DNA of 18,111 bases from Bodonicaedibacter sp963693005. GTDB taxonomy: Bacteria > Pseudomonadota > Alphaproteobacteria > UBA6184. The stretch's first letter is position 1; each line of letters opens with the position of its first letter. This document shows positions 1 to 10,358 of the stretch, in pieces. The DNA is taken from positions 1 to 18,111 of the forward strand of contig OY843742.1 of the NCBI GenBank assembly GCA_963693005.1, read 5' to 3'. The translations under genes and the position numbers were made by a program. Under the pieces are notes generated by a model that was given only the letters and a program-made list of their open reading frames with translations, was not told the origin of the DNA and made no database searches.

Positions 1-201
1 CCCACAACTCCCACACAAACTGAAAGGCGCCCACGGAGCCACAACCCCATCGTGATTGCTTCCCGTGGCGATGAGTAAGTGCTCGGGATCCCTCACACCC
101 CGCACCTCACAATCGTGGGTGCGGCTCACAAGGGGTTTGAAGGGCACAGCTGCAAGTGAGCCGTGTTCCTTCGTCGCCCGCAAAGAAACAAGTTCGCGAA
201 A
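1..201. other. Left flank, no recognisable feature
   Basis: This stretch has mixed composition and contains none of the repeat motifs found further right. Short open frames cross it, the longest being a plus-strand frame from 56 that continues through the 40-bp tandem repeat. They show no domain, compositional bias or conserved motif that would support a protein. No tRNA- or rRNA-like sequence was recognised. It may be ordinary intergenic DNA or a decayed end of the repeat region. I see nothing more specific. Confidence 0.5.
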
Positions 202-320
202 GGCCTTCCTGTTCTTCTACGATTGTACTCACCGTCTAGATGGCCTTCCTGTTCTTCTACGATCTTTCCTCAACTCTCGATGGCTTTCCTGTCTTTCTAC
301 GAATGTAAAACCACTCTCTC
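202..320. repeat. Short tandem repeat, three copies of a 40-bp unit
   Basis: Three copies begin at 202, 242 and 282, exactly 40 bp apart. Each opens with a core of the form GGCCTTCCTGTTCTTCTACG. In the third copy two bases of this core differ (GGCTTTCCTGTCTTTCTACG). The second halves of the units are less alike, although the first two end in similar TCTAGATGG / TCTCGATGG stretches. The third copy fades into unique sequence around 310-320. The array is pyrimidine-rich on this strand. It is unrelated to the two satellites on its right and is probably a minisatellite in intergenic DNA. Confidence 0.8.
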
Positions 321-432
321 CAGGAAGGGACACGGCGCTTGCGAACGCAATGAAAAGGGCGTTGACGCGCTGACGACGTCCGCCTCCGGCACCGTTGCAG
401 GACTTCGACTTTGTTTGTCTTGATGATTCGGA
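321..432. other. Spacer between the 40-bp repeat and satellite A
   Basis: This is apparently unique sequence. Homology to satellite A begins near 433, where GCATGACGAAGA appears. The bases just before it (GATTCGGA) do not match the end of a normal A monomer (CGCCAATGAC), so the array edge is sharp to within a few bases. No gene, promoter or other signal is recognised. Confidence 0.5.
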
Positions 433-960
433 GCATGACGAAGAGACGAAGAGACGAAGAAGCGTCAACAACAGCCGCGCACGGTCGGGCTTGACAGCAC
501 ACGACATCCGGTCACGGGACAGTGTGACCACGATGTCGTGAGACCGCGCGGCGTCCCACGGCGCAAAGGCGCCGGGGAAAAACGGGCGGACCGCCTGCAG
601 CCCGCCAATGACGCATGACGAAGAGACGAAGAGACGAAGAAGCGTCAACAACAGCCGCGCTAGACAGCACGCGACATCCGGTCACGGGACAGTGTGACCA
701 CGATGTCGTGAGACCGCGCGGCGTCCCACGGCGCAAAGGCGCCGGGGAAAAACGGGCGGACCGCCTGCAGCCCGCCAATAACGCATGACGAAAAGACGAA
801 GAGACGAAGAAGCGTCAACAACCGCCGCGCACGGTCGGCTTCACAGCACATGACATCCGGTCACGGGACAGTGTGACCATGATGTCGTGAGACCGCGCGG
901 CGTCCCACGGCGGCAAAGGCGCCGGGGAAAAACGGGCGGACCCTGCAGCCCGCCAATGAC
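433..960. repeat. Diverged left-edge monomers of satellite A
   Basis: These are the first three monomers (starts 433, 613 and 783). The first has CACACGACATCC where later monomers have CACGCGACATCC. The second lacks ten bases (ACGGTCGGGC) between two GC dinucleotides, a deletion seen nowhere else in the array. The third has a one-base loss in GGTCGGCTT, plus CAACCGCCGCG and CACATGACATCC. Such private differences are concentrated here, whereas internal monomers are nearly identical by eye. This fits the general behaviour of satellites, whose edges escape homogenisation by unequal exchange. Confidence 0.8.
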
Positions 961-3060
961 GCATGACGAAGAGACGAAGAGACGAAGAAGCGTCAACAAC
1001 AGCCGCGCACGGTCGGGCTTGACAGCACGCGACATCCGGTCACGGGACAGTGTGACCATGATGTCGTGAGACCGCGCGGCGTCCCACGGCGGCAAAGGCG
1101 CCGGGGAAAAACGGGCGGACCGCCTGCAGCCCGCCAATGACGCATGACGAAGAGACGAAGAGACCAAGAAGCGTCAACAACAGCCGCGCACGGTCGGGCT
1201 AGACATCCGGTCACGGGACAGTGTGAGCATGATGTCGTGAGACCGCGCGGCGTCCCACGGCGGCAAAGGCGTCGGGGAAAAACGGGCGGACCCTGCAGCC
1301 CGCCAATGACGCATGACGAAGAGACGAAGAGACGAAGAAGCGTCAACAACAGCCGCGCACGGTCGGGCTTGACAGCACGCGACATCCGGTCACGGGACAG
1401 TGTGACCATGATGTCGTGAGACCGCGCGGCGTCCCACGGCGGCAAAGGCGTCGGGGAAAAACGGGCGGACCCTGCAGCCCGCCAATGACGCATGACGAAG
1501 AGACGAAGAGACGAAGAAGCGTCAACAACAGCCGCGCACGGTCGGGCTTGACAGCACGCGACATCCGGTCACGGGACAGTGTGACCATGATGTCGTGAGA
1601 CCGCGCGGCGTCCCACGGCGGCAAAGGCGCCGGAGAAAAACGGGCGGACCGCCTGCAGCCCGCCAATGACGCATGACGAAGAGACGAAGAGACCAAGAAG
1701 CGTCAACAACAGCCGCGCACGGTCGGGCTAGACATCCGGTCACGGGACAGTGTGACCATGATGTCGTGAGACCGCGCGGCGTCCCACGGCACAAAGACGC
1801 CGGGGAAAAACGGGCGGACCGCCTGCAGCCCGCCAATGACGCATGACGAAGAGACGAAGAGACGAAGAAGCGTCAACAACAGCCGCGCACGGTCGGGCTT
1901 GACAGCACGCGACATCCGGTCACGGGACAGTGTGACCATGATGTCGTGAGACCGCGCGGCGTCCCACGGCGGCAAAGGCGCCGGGGAAAAACGGGCGGAC
2001 CGCCTGCAGCCCGCCAATGACGCATGACGAAGAGACGAAGAGACCAAGAAGCGTCAACAACAGCCGCGCACGGTCGGGCTAGACATCCGGTCACGGGACA
2101 GTGTGACCATGATGTCGTGAGACCGCGCGGCGTCCCACGGCACAAAGACGCCGGGGAAAAACGGGCGGACCGCCTGCAGCCCGCCAATGACGCATGACGA
2201 AGAGACGAAAAGACGAAGAAGCGTCAACAACCGCCGCGCACGGTCGGGCTAGACATCCGGTCACGGGACAGTGTGAGCATGATGTCGTGAGACCGCGCGG
2301 CGTCCCACGGCGGCAAAGGCGTCGGGGAAAAACGGGCGGACCCTGCAGCCCGCCAATGACGCATGACGAAGAGACGAAGAGACGAAGAAGCGTCAACAAC
2401 AGCCGCGCACGGTCGGGCTTGACAGCACGCGACATCCGGTCACGGGACAGTGTGACCATGATGTCGTGAGACCGCGCGGCGTCCCACGGCGGCAAAGGCG
2501 CCGGGGAAAAACGGGCGGACCGCCTGCAGCCCGCCAATGACGCATGACGAAGAGACGAAGAGACCAAGAAGCGTCAACAACCGCCGCGCACGGTCGGGCT
2601 AGACATCCGGTCACGGGACAGTGTGAGCATGATGTCGTGAGACCGCGCGGCGTCCCACGGCGGCAAAGGCGTCGGGGAAAAACGGGCGGACCCTGCAGCC
2701 CGCCAATGACGCATGACGAAGAGACGAAGAGACGAAGAAGCGTCAACAACAGCCGCGCACGGTCGGGCTTGACAGCACGCGACATCCGGTCACGGGACAG
2801 TGTGACCATGATGTCGTGAGACCGCGCGGCGTCCCACGGCGGCAAAGGCGCCGGGGAAAAACGGGCGGACCGCCTGCAGCCCGCCAATGACGCATGACGA
2901 AGAGACGAAGAGACCAAGAAGCGTCAACAACAGCCGCGCACGGTCGGGCTAGACATCCGGTCACGGGACAGTGTGAGCATGATGTCGTGAGACCGCGCGG
3001 CGTCCCACGGCGGCAAAGGCGTCGGGGAAAAACGGGCGGACCCTGCAGCCCGCCAATGAC
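961..3060. repeat. Higher-order domain: 350/351-bp dimers of satellite A
   Basis: Long (181-bp) and short (169 or 170-bp) monomers alternate as dimers at 961-1310, 1490-1840, 1841-2191, 2361-2710 and 2711-3060. Single monomers at 1311 and 2192 interrupt them. The short monomer in each dimer carries two linked markers: loss of GACAGCACGC (leaving GGGCTAGACATCC) and the substitution GACCAAG for GACGAAG (monomers 1142, 1671, 2022, 2542 and 2892). Markers that travel together in a fixed order show that the dimer, not the monomer, was the unit amplified here. Confidence 0.85.
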
Positions 3061-3478
3061 GCATGACGAAGAGACGAAGAGACGAAGAAGCGTCAACAAC
3101 AGCCGCGCACGGTCGGGCTTGACAGCACGCGACATCCGGTCACGGGACAGTGTGAGCATGATGTCGTGAGACCGCGCGGCGTCCCACGGCGGCAAAGGCG
3201 TCGGGGAAAAACGGGCGGACCCTGCAGCCCGCCAATGACGCATGACGAAGAGACGAAGAGACGAAGAAGCGTCAACAACAGCCGCGCACGGTCGGGCTAG
3301 ACATCCGGTCACGGGACAGTGTGAGCACGATGTCGTGAGACCGCGCGGCGTCCCACGGCACAAAGGCGCCGGGGAAAAACGGGCGGACCGCCTGCAGCCC
3401 GCCAATGACGCATGACGAAGAGACGAAGAGACGAAGAAGCGTCAACAACAGCCGCGCACGGTCGGGCTAGACAGCACG

Positions 3479-3515
3479 CGACATCCGGTCACGGGACAGT
3501 GTGACCATGATGTCG
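3479..3515. repeat. Nested dyad (hairpin-like) element of satellite A, representative copy
   Basis: The outer arms CGACATC (3479-3485) and GATGTCG (3509-3515) are perfect reverse complements. Inside them GGTCAC (3487-3492) pairs with GTGACC (3501-3506) around the 8-base loop GGGACAGT. One unpaired base on the left and two on the right separate the stems. The element recurs in nearly every A monomer. Common variants either weaken the inner stem (GTGAGC instead of GTGACC, or GGTTAC instead of GGTCAC) or leave it intact. In the first monomer (500-540) the outer arms are 9 bp (CACGACATC/GATGTCGTG). It could be a binding site for a dimeric protein or a stem-loop in a satellite transcript. Both roles are inference. 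Confidence 0.7.
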
Positions 3516-3588
3516 TGAGACCGCGCGGCGTCCCACGGCGGCAAAGGCGTCGGGGAAAAACGGGCGGACCCTGCAGCCCGCCAATGAC

Positions 3589-5735
3589 GCATGACGAAGA
3601 GACGAAAAGACGAAGAAGCGTCAACAACAGCCGCGCACGGTCGGGCTAGACAGCACGCGACATCCGGTCACGGGACAGTGTGACCATGATGTCGTGAGAC
3701 CGCGCGGCGTCCCACGGCGGCAAAGGCGTCGGGGAAAAACGGGCGGACCCTGCAGCCCGCCAATGACGCATGACGAAGAGACGAAGAGACGAAGAAGCGT
3801 CAACAACAGCCGCGCACGGTCGGGCTAGACAGCACGCGACATCCGGTCACGGGACAGTGTGACCATGATGTCGTGAGACCGCGCGGCGTCCCACGGCGGC
3901 AAAGGCGTCGGGGAAAAACGGGCGGACCCTGCAGCCCGCCAATGACGCATGACGAAGAGACGAAGAGACGAAGAAGCGTCAACAACAGCCGCGCACGGTC
4001 GGGCTAGACAGCACGCGACATCCGGTCACGGGACAGTGTGACCATGATGTCGTGAGACCGCGCGGCGTCCCACGGCGGCAAAGGCGTCGGGGAAAAACGG
4101 GCGGACCCTGCAGCCCGCCAATGACGCATGACGAAGAGACGAAAAGACGAAGAAGCGTCAACAACAGCCGCGCACGGTCGGGCTAGACAGCACGCGACAT
4201 CCGGTCACGGGACAGTGTGACCATGATGTCGTGAGACCGCGCGGCGTCCCACGGCGGCAAAGGCGTCGGGGAAAAACGGGCGGACCCTGCAGCCCGCCAA
4301 TGACGCATGACGAAGAGACGAAGAGACGAAGAAGCGTCAACAACAGCCGCGCACGGTCGGGCTAGACAGCACGCGACATCCGGTCACGGGACAGTGTGAC
4401 CATGATGTCGTGAGACCGCGCGGCGTCCCACGGCGGCAAAGGCGTCGGGGAAAAACGGGCGGACCCTGCAGCCCGCCAATGACGCATGACGAAGAGACGA
4501 AGAGACGAAGAAGCGTCAACAACAGCCGCGCACGGTCGGGCTAGACAGCACGCGACATCCGGTCACGGGACAGTGTGACCATGATGTCGTGAGACCGCGC
4601 GGCGTCCCACGGCGGCAAAGGCGTCGGGGAAAAACGGGCGGACCCTGCAGCCCGCCAATGACGCATGACGAAGAGACGAAAAGACGAAGAAGCGTCAACA
4701 ACAGCCGCGCACGGTCGGGCTAGACAGCACGCGACATCCGGTCACGGGACAGTGTGACCATGATGTCGTGAGACCGCGCGGCGTCCCACGGCGGCAAAGG
4801 CGTCGGGGAAAAACGGGCGGACCCTGCAGCCCGCCAATGACGCATGACGAAGAGACGAAGAGACGAAGAAGCGTCAACAACAGCCGCGCACGGTCGGGCT
4901 AGACAGCACGCGACATCCGGTCACGGGACAGTGTGACCATGATGTCGTGAGACCGCGCGGCGTCCCACGGCGGCAAAGGCGTCGGGGAAAAACGGGCGGA
5001 CCCTGCAGCCCGCCAATGACGCATGACGAAGAGACGAAGAGACGAAGAAGCGTCAACAACAGCCGCGCACGGTCGGGCTAGACAGCACGCGACATCCGGT
5101 CACGGGACAGTGTGACCATGATGTCGTGAGACCGCGCGGCGTCCCACGGCGGCAAAGGCGTCGGGGAAAAACGGGCGGACCCTGCAGCCCGCCAATGACG
5201 CATGACGAAGAGACGAAAAGACGAAGAAGCGTCAACAACAGCCGCGCACGGTCGGGCTTGACAGCACGCGACATCCGGTCACGGGACAGTGTGACCATGA
5301 TGTCGTGAGACCGCGCGGCGTCCCACGGCGGCAAAGGCGTCGGGGAAAAACGGGCGGACCCTGCAGCCCGCCAATGACGCATGACGAAGAGACGAAGAGA
5401 CGAAGAAGCGTCAACAACAGCCGCGCACGGTCGGGCTAGACAGCACGCGACATCCGGTCACGGGACAGTGTGACCATGATGTCGTGAGACCGCGCGGCGT
5501 CCCACGGCGGCAAAGGCGTCGGGGAAAAACGGGCGGACCCTGCAGCCCGCCAATGACGCATGACGAAGAGACGAAGAGACGAAGAAGCGTCAACAACAGC
5601 CGCGCACGGTCGGGCTAGACAGCACGCGACATCCGGTCACGGGACAGTGTGACCATGATGTCGTGAGACCGCGCGGCGTCCCACGGCGCAAAGGCGCCGG
5701 GGAAAAACGGGCGGACCCTGCAGCCCGCCAATGAC
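3589..5735. repeat. Higher-order domain: four copies of a 537-bp trimer
   Basis: Twelve consecutive monomers form four trimers. The first of each trimer (starts 3589, 4126, 4663 and 5200) carries GACGAAAAGACG, whereas the next two carry GACGAAGAGACG. All are 179 bp except the last, which is 178 bp. The first three trimers look identical by eye. The fourth differs by GGGCTTGACA instead of GGGCTAGACA in its first monomer, and its last monomer has GGCGCAAAGGCGCC. This is the most homogeneous part of the array, consistent with recent amplification of a three-monomer unit. Confidence 0.88.
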
Positions 5736-7325
5736 GCATGACGAAGAGACGAAGAGACGAAGAAGCGTCAACAACAGCCGCGCACGGTCGGGCTAGACAT
5801 CCGGTCACGGGACAGTGTGAGCACGATGTCGTGAGACCGCGCGGCGTCCCACGGCACAAAGGCGCCGGGGAAAAACGGGCGGACCGCCTGCAGCCCGCCA
5901 ATGACGCATGACGAAGAGACGAAGAGACGAAGAAGCGTCAACAACAGCCGCGCACGGTCGGGCTAGACAGCACGCGACATCCGGTCACGGGACAGTGTGA
6001 GCACGATGTCGTGAGACCGCGCGGCGTCCCACGGCGCAAAGGCGCCGGGAAAAAACGGGCGGACCCTGCAGCCCGCCAATGACGCATGACGAAGAGACGA
6101 AGAGACGAAGAAGCGTCAACAACAGCCGCGCAAGGTCGGGCTAGACAGCACGCGACATCCGGTTACGGGACAGTGTGACCATGATGTCGTGAGACCGCGC
6201 GGCGTCCCACGGCGCAAAGGCGCCGGGGAAAAACGGGCGGACCGCCTGCAGCCCGCCAATGACGCATGACGAAGAGACGAAAAGACGAAGAAGCGTCAAC
6301 AACAGCCGCGCACGGTCGGGCTTGACAGCACGCGACATCCGGTCACGGGACAGTGTGACCATGATGTCGTGAGACCGCGCGGCGTCCCACGGCGCAAAGG
6401 CGCCGGGGAAAAACGGGCGGACCCTGCAGCCCGCCAATGACGCATGACGAAGAGACGAAAAGACGAAGAAGCGTCAACAACAGCCGCGCACGGTCGGGCT
6501 TGACAGCACGCGACATCCGGTCACGGGACAGTGTGACCATGATGTCGTGAGACCGCGCGGCGTCCCACGGCACAAAGGCGTCGGGGAAAAACGGGCGGAC
6601 CCTGCAGCCCGCCAATGACGCATGACGAAGAGACGAAGAGACGAAGAAGCGTCAACAACAGCCGCGCACGGTCGGGCTAGACAGCACGCGACATCCGGTT
6701 ACGGGACAGTGTGACCATGATGTCGTGAGACCGCGCGGCGTCCCACGGCGCAAAGGCGCCGGGGAAAAACGGGCGGACCCTGCAGCCCGCCAATGACGCA
6801 TGACGAAGAGACGAAGAGACGAAGAAGCGTCAACAACAGCCGCGCACGGTCGGGCTAGACATCCGGTCACGGGACAGTGTGAGCACGATGTCGTGAGACC
6901 GCGCGGCGTCCCACGGCACAAAGGCGCCGGGGAAAAACGGGCGGACCGCCTGCAGCCCGCCAATGACGCATGACGAAGAGACGAAGAGACGAAGAAGCGT
7001 CAACAACAGCCGCGCACGGTCGGGCTAGACAGCACGCGACATCCGGTCACGGGACAGTGTGAGCACGATGTCGTGAGACCGCGCGGCGTCCCACGGCGCA
7101 AAGGCGCCGGGAAAAAACGGGCGGACCCTGCAGCCCGCCAATGACGCATGACGAAGAGACGAAGAGACGAAGAAGCGTCAACAACAGCCGCGCACGGTCG
7201 GGCTAGACAGCACGCGACATCCGGTTACGGGACAGTGTGACCATGATGTCGTGAGACCGCGCGGCGTCCCACGGCGCAAAGGCGCCGGGGAAAAACGGGC
7301 GGACCGCCTGCAGCCCGCCAATGAC
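5558..7325. repeat. Duplicated four-monomer block of satellite A, offset 1062 bp
   Basis: Monomers at 5558, 5736, 5906 and 6084 have lengths 178, 170, 178 and 180, and those at 6620, 6798, 6968 and 7146 repeat this order exactly. Linked markers agree. The second monomer of each set is short and has GTGAGCACGATG and GGCACAAAGG. The third has GGGAAAAAACGG, with an extra A in place of a G. The fourth has GGTTACGG. Small differences (GCGCAAGGTC in 6084 only, GGTTACGG also in 6620) show some change since duplication. Two intervening 178-bp monomers (6264 and 6442) separate the two blocks. Confidence 0.82.
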
Positions 7326-7674
7326 GCATGACGAAGAGACGAAAAGACGAAGAAGCGTCAACAACAGCCGCGCACGGTCGGGCTTGACAGCACGCGACAT
7401 CCGGTCACGGGACAGTGTGACCATGATGTCGTGAGACCGCGCGGCGTCCCACGGCGGCAAAGGCGTCGGGGAAAAACGGGCGGACCCTGCAGCCCGCCAA
7501 TGACGCATGACGAAGAGACGAAGAGACGAAGAAGCGTCAACAACAGCCGCGCACGGTCGGGCTAGACATCCGGTCACGGGACAGTGTGAGCACGATGTCG
7601 TGAGACCGCGCGGCGTCCCACGGCACAAAGGCGCCGGGGAAAAACGGGCGGACCGCCTGCAGCCCGCCAATGAC

Positions 7675-10180
7675 GCATGACGAAGAGACGAAGAGACGAA
7701 GAAGCGTCAACAACAGCCGCGCACGGTCGGGCTAGACAGCACGCGACATCCGGTCACGGGACAGTGTGACCACGATGTCGTGAGACCGCGCGGCGTCCCA
7801 CGGCGGCAAAGGCGTCGGGGAAAAACGGGCGGACCCTGCAGCCCGCCAATGACGCATGACGAAGAGACGAAAAGACGAAGAAGCGTCAACAACAGCCGCG
7901 CACGGTCGGGCTTGACAGCACGCGACATCCGGTTACGGGACAGTGTGACCATGATGTCGTGAGACCGCGCGGCGTCCCACGGCGGCAAAGGCGTCGGGGA
8001 AAAACGGGCGGACCCTGCAGCCCGCCAATGACGCATGACGAAGAGACGAAAAGACGAAGAAGCGTCAACAACAGCCGCGCACGGTCGGGCTAGACAGCAC
8101 GCGACATCCGGTCACGGGACAGTGTGACCACGATGTCGTGAGACCGCGCGGCGTCCCACGGCGGCAAAGGCGTCGGGGAAAAACGGGCGGACCCTGCAGC
8201 CCGCCAATGACGCATGACGAAGAGACGAAAAGACGAAGAAGCGTCAACAACAGCCGCGCACGGTCGGGCTTGACAGCACGCGACATCCGGTCACGGGACA
8301 GTGTGACCACGATGTCGTGAGACCGCGCGGCGTCCCACGGCGGCAAAGGCGTCGGGGAAAAACGGGCGGACCCTGCAGCCCGCCAATGACGCATGACGAA
8401 GAGACGAAAAGACGAAGAAGCGTCAACAACAGCCGCGCACGGTCGGGCTTGACAGCACGCGACATCCGGTCACGGGACAGTCTGAGCATGATGTCGTGAG
8501 ACCGCGCGGCGTCCCACGGCGGCAAAGGCGTCGGGGAAAAACGGGCGGACCCTGCAGCCCGCCAATGACGCATGACGAAGAGACGAAGAGACGAAGAAGC
8601 GTCAACAACAGCCGCGCACGGTCGGGCTAGACAGCACGCGACATCCGGTTACGGGACAGTGTGACCATGATGTCGTGAGACCGCGCGGCGTCCCACGGCG
8701 GCAAAGGCGTCGGGGAAAAACGGGCGGACCCTGCAGCCCGCCAATGACGCATGACGAAGAGACGAAAAGACGAAGAAGCGTCAACAACAGCCGCGCACGG
8801 TCGGGCTTGACAGCACGCGACATCCGGTCACGGGACAGTGTGACCATGATGTCGTGAGACCGCGCGGCGTCCCACGGCGGCAAAGGCGTCGGGGAAAAAC
8901 GGGCGGACCCTGCAGCCCGCCAATGACGCATGACGAAGAGACGAAAAGACGAAGAAGCGTCAACAACAGCCGCGCACGGTCGGGCTTGACAGCACGCGAC
9001 ATCCGGTCACGGGACAGTGTGACCATGATGTCGTGAGACCGCGCGGCGTCCCACGGCGGCAAAGGCGTCGGGGAAAAACGGGCGGACCCTGCAGCCCGCC
9101 AATGACGCATGACGAAGAGACGAAGAGACGAAGAAGCGTCAACAACAGCCGCGCACGGTCGGGCTAGACAGCACGCGACATCCGGTCACGGGACAGTGTG
9201 ACCATGATGTCGTGAGACCGCGCGGCGTCCCACGGCGGCAAAGGCGTCGGGGAAAAACGGGCGGACCCTGCAGCCCGCCAATGACGCATGACGAAGAGAC
9301 GAAGAGACGAAGAAGCGTCAACAACAGCCGCGCACGGTCGGGCTAGACAGCACGCGACATCCGGTCACGGGACAGTGTGACCACGATGTCGTGAGACCGC
9401 GCGGCGTCCCACGGCGGCAAAGGCGTCGGGGAAAAACGGGCGGACCCTGCAGCCCGCCAATGACGCATGACGAAGAGACGAAGAGACGAAGAAGCGTCAA
9501 CAACAGCCGCGCACGGTCGGGCTTGACAGCACGCGACATCCGGTCACGGGACAGTGTGACCACGATGTCGTGAGACCGCGCGGCGTCCCACGGCGGCAAA
9601 GGCGTCGGGGAAAAACGGGCGGACCCTGCAGCCCGCCAATGACGCATGACGAAGAGACGAAAAGACGAAGAAGCGTCAACAACAGCCGCGCACGGTCGGG
9701 CTTGACAGCACGCGACATCCGGTCACGGGACAGTGTGACCATGATGTCGTGAGACCGCGCGGCGTCCCACGGCGGCAAAGGCGTCGGGGAAAAACGGGCG
9801 GACCCTGCAGCCCGCCAATGACGCATGACGAAGAGACGAAGAGACGAAGAAGCGTCAACAACAGCCGCGCACGGTCGGGCTAGACAGCACGCGACATCCG
9901 GTCACGGGACAGTGTGACCATGATGTCGTGAGACCGCGCGGCGTCCCACGGCGGCAAAGGCGTCGGGGAAAAACGGGCGGACCCTGCAGCCCGCCAATGA
10001 CGCATGACGAAGAGACGAAAAGACGAAGAAGCGTCAACAACAGCCGCGCACGGTCGGGCTTGACAGCACGCGACATCCGGTCACGGGACAGTGTGAGCAT
10101 GATGTCGTGAGACCGCGCGGCGTCCCACGGCGGCAAAGGCGTCGGGGAAAAACGGGCGGACCCTGCAGCCCGCCAATGAC
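7675..10180. repeat. Run of 14 equal-length (179-bp) satellite A monomers with shuffled markers
   Basis: Fourteen monomers in a row are exactly 179 bp, all with GGCGGCAAAGG and CCCTGCAG. Several sites still alternate: GACGAAAAGACG or GACGAAGAGACG, CTTGACA or CTAGACA, ACCATGATG or ACCACGATG, GGTCACGG or GGTTACGG. The first two pairs are usually linked (AAAA with TTGACA), but the monomers at 8033 and 9465 break the linkage. There is no regular higher-order period. Mixing by gene conversion or unequal exchange is the likely cause. Confidence 0.8.
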
Positions 10181-10358
10181 GCATGACGAAGAGACGAAGA
10201 GACGAAGAAGCGTCAACAACAGCCGCGCACGGTCGGGCTAGACAGCACGCGACATCCGGTCACGGGACAGTGTGACCATGATGTCGTGAGACCGCGCGGC
10301 GTCCCACGGCGCAAAGGCGCCGGGGAAAAACGGGCGGACCCTGCAGCCCGCCAATGAC

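Noticed and set aside
3100..3160. TTGACA in many A monomers as a bacterial promoter box
   Set aside because: It alternates with TAGACA between otherwise identical monomers and has no suitable partner box. The window looks eukaryotic.
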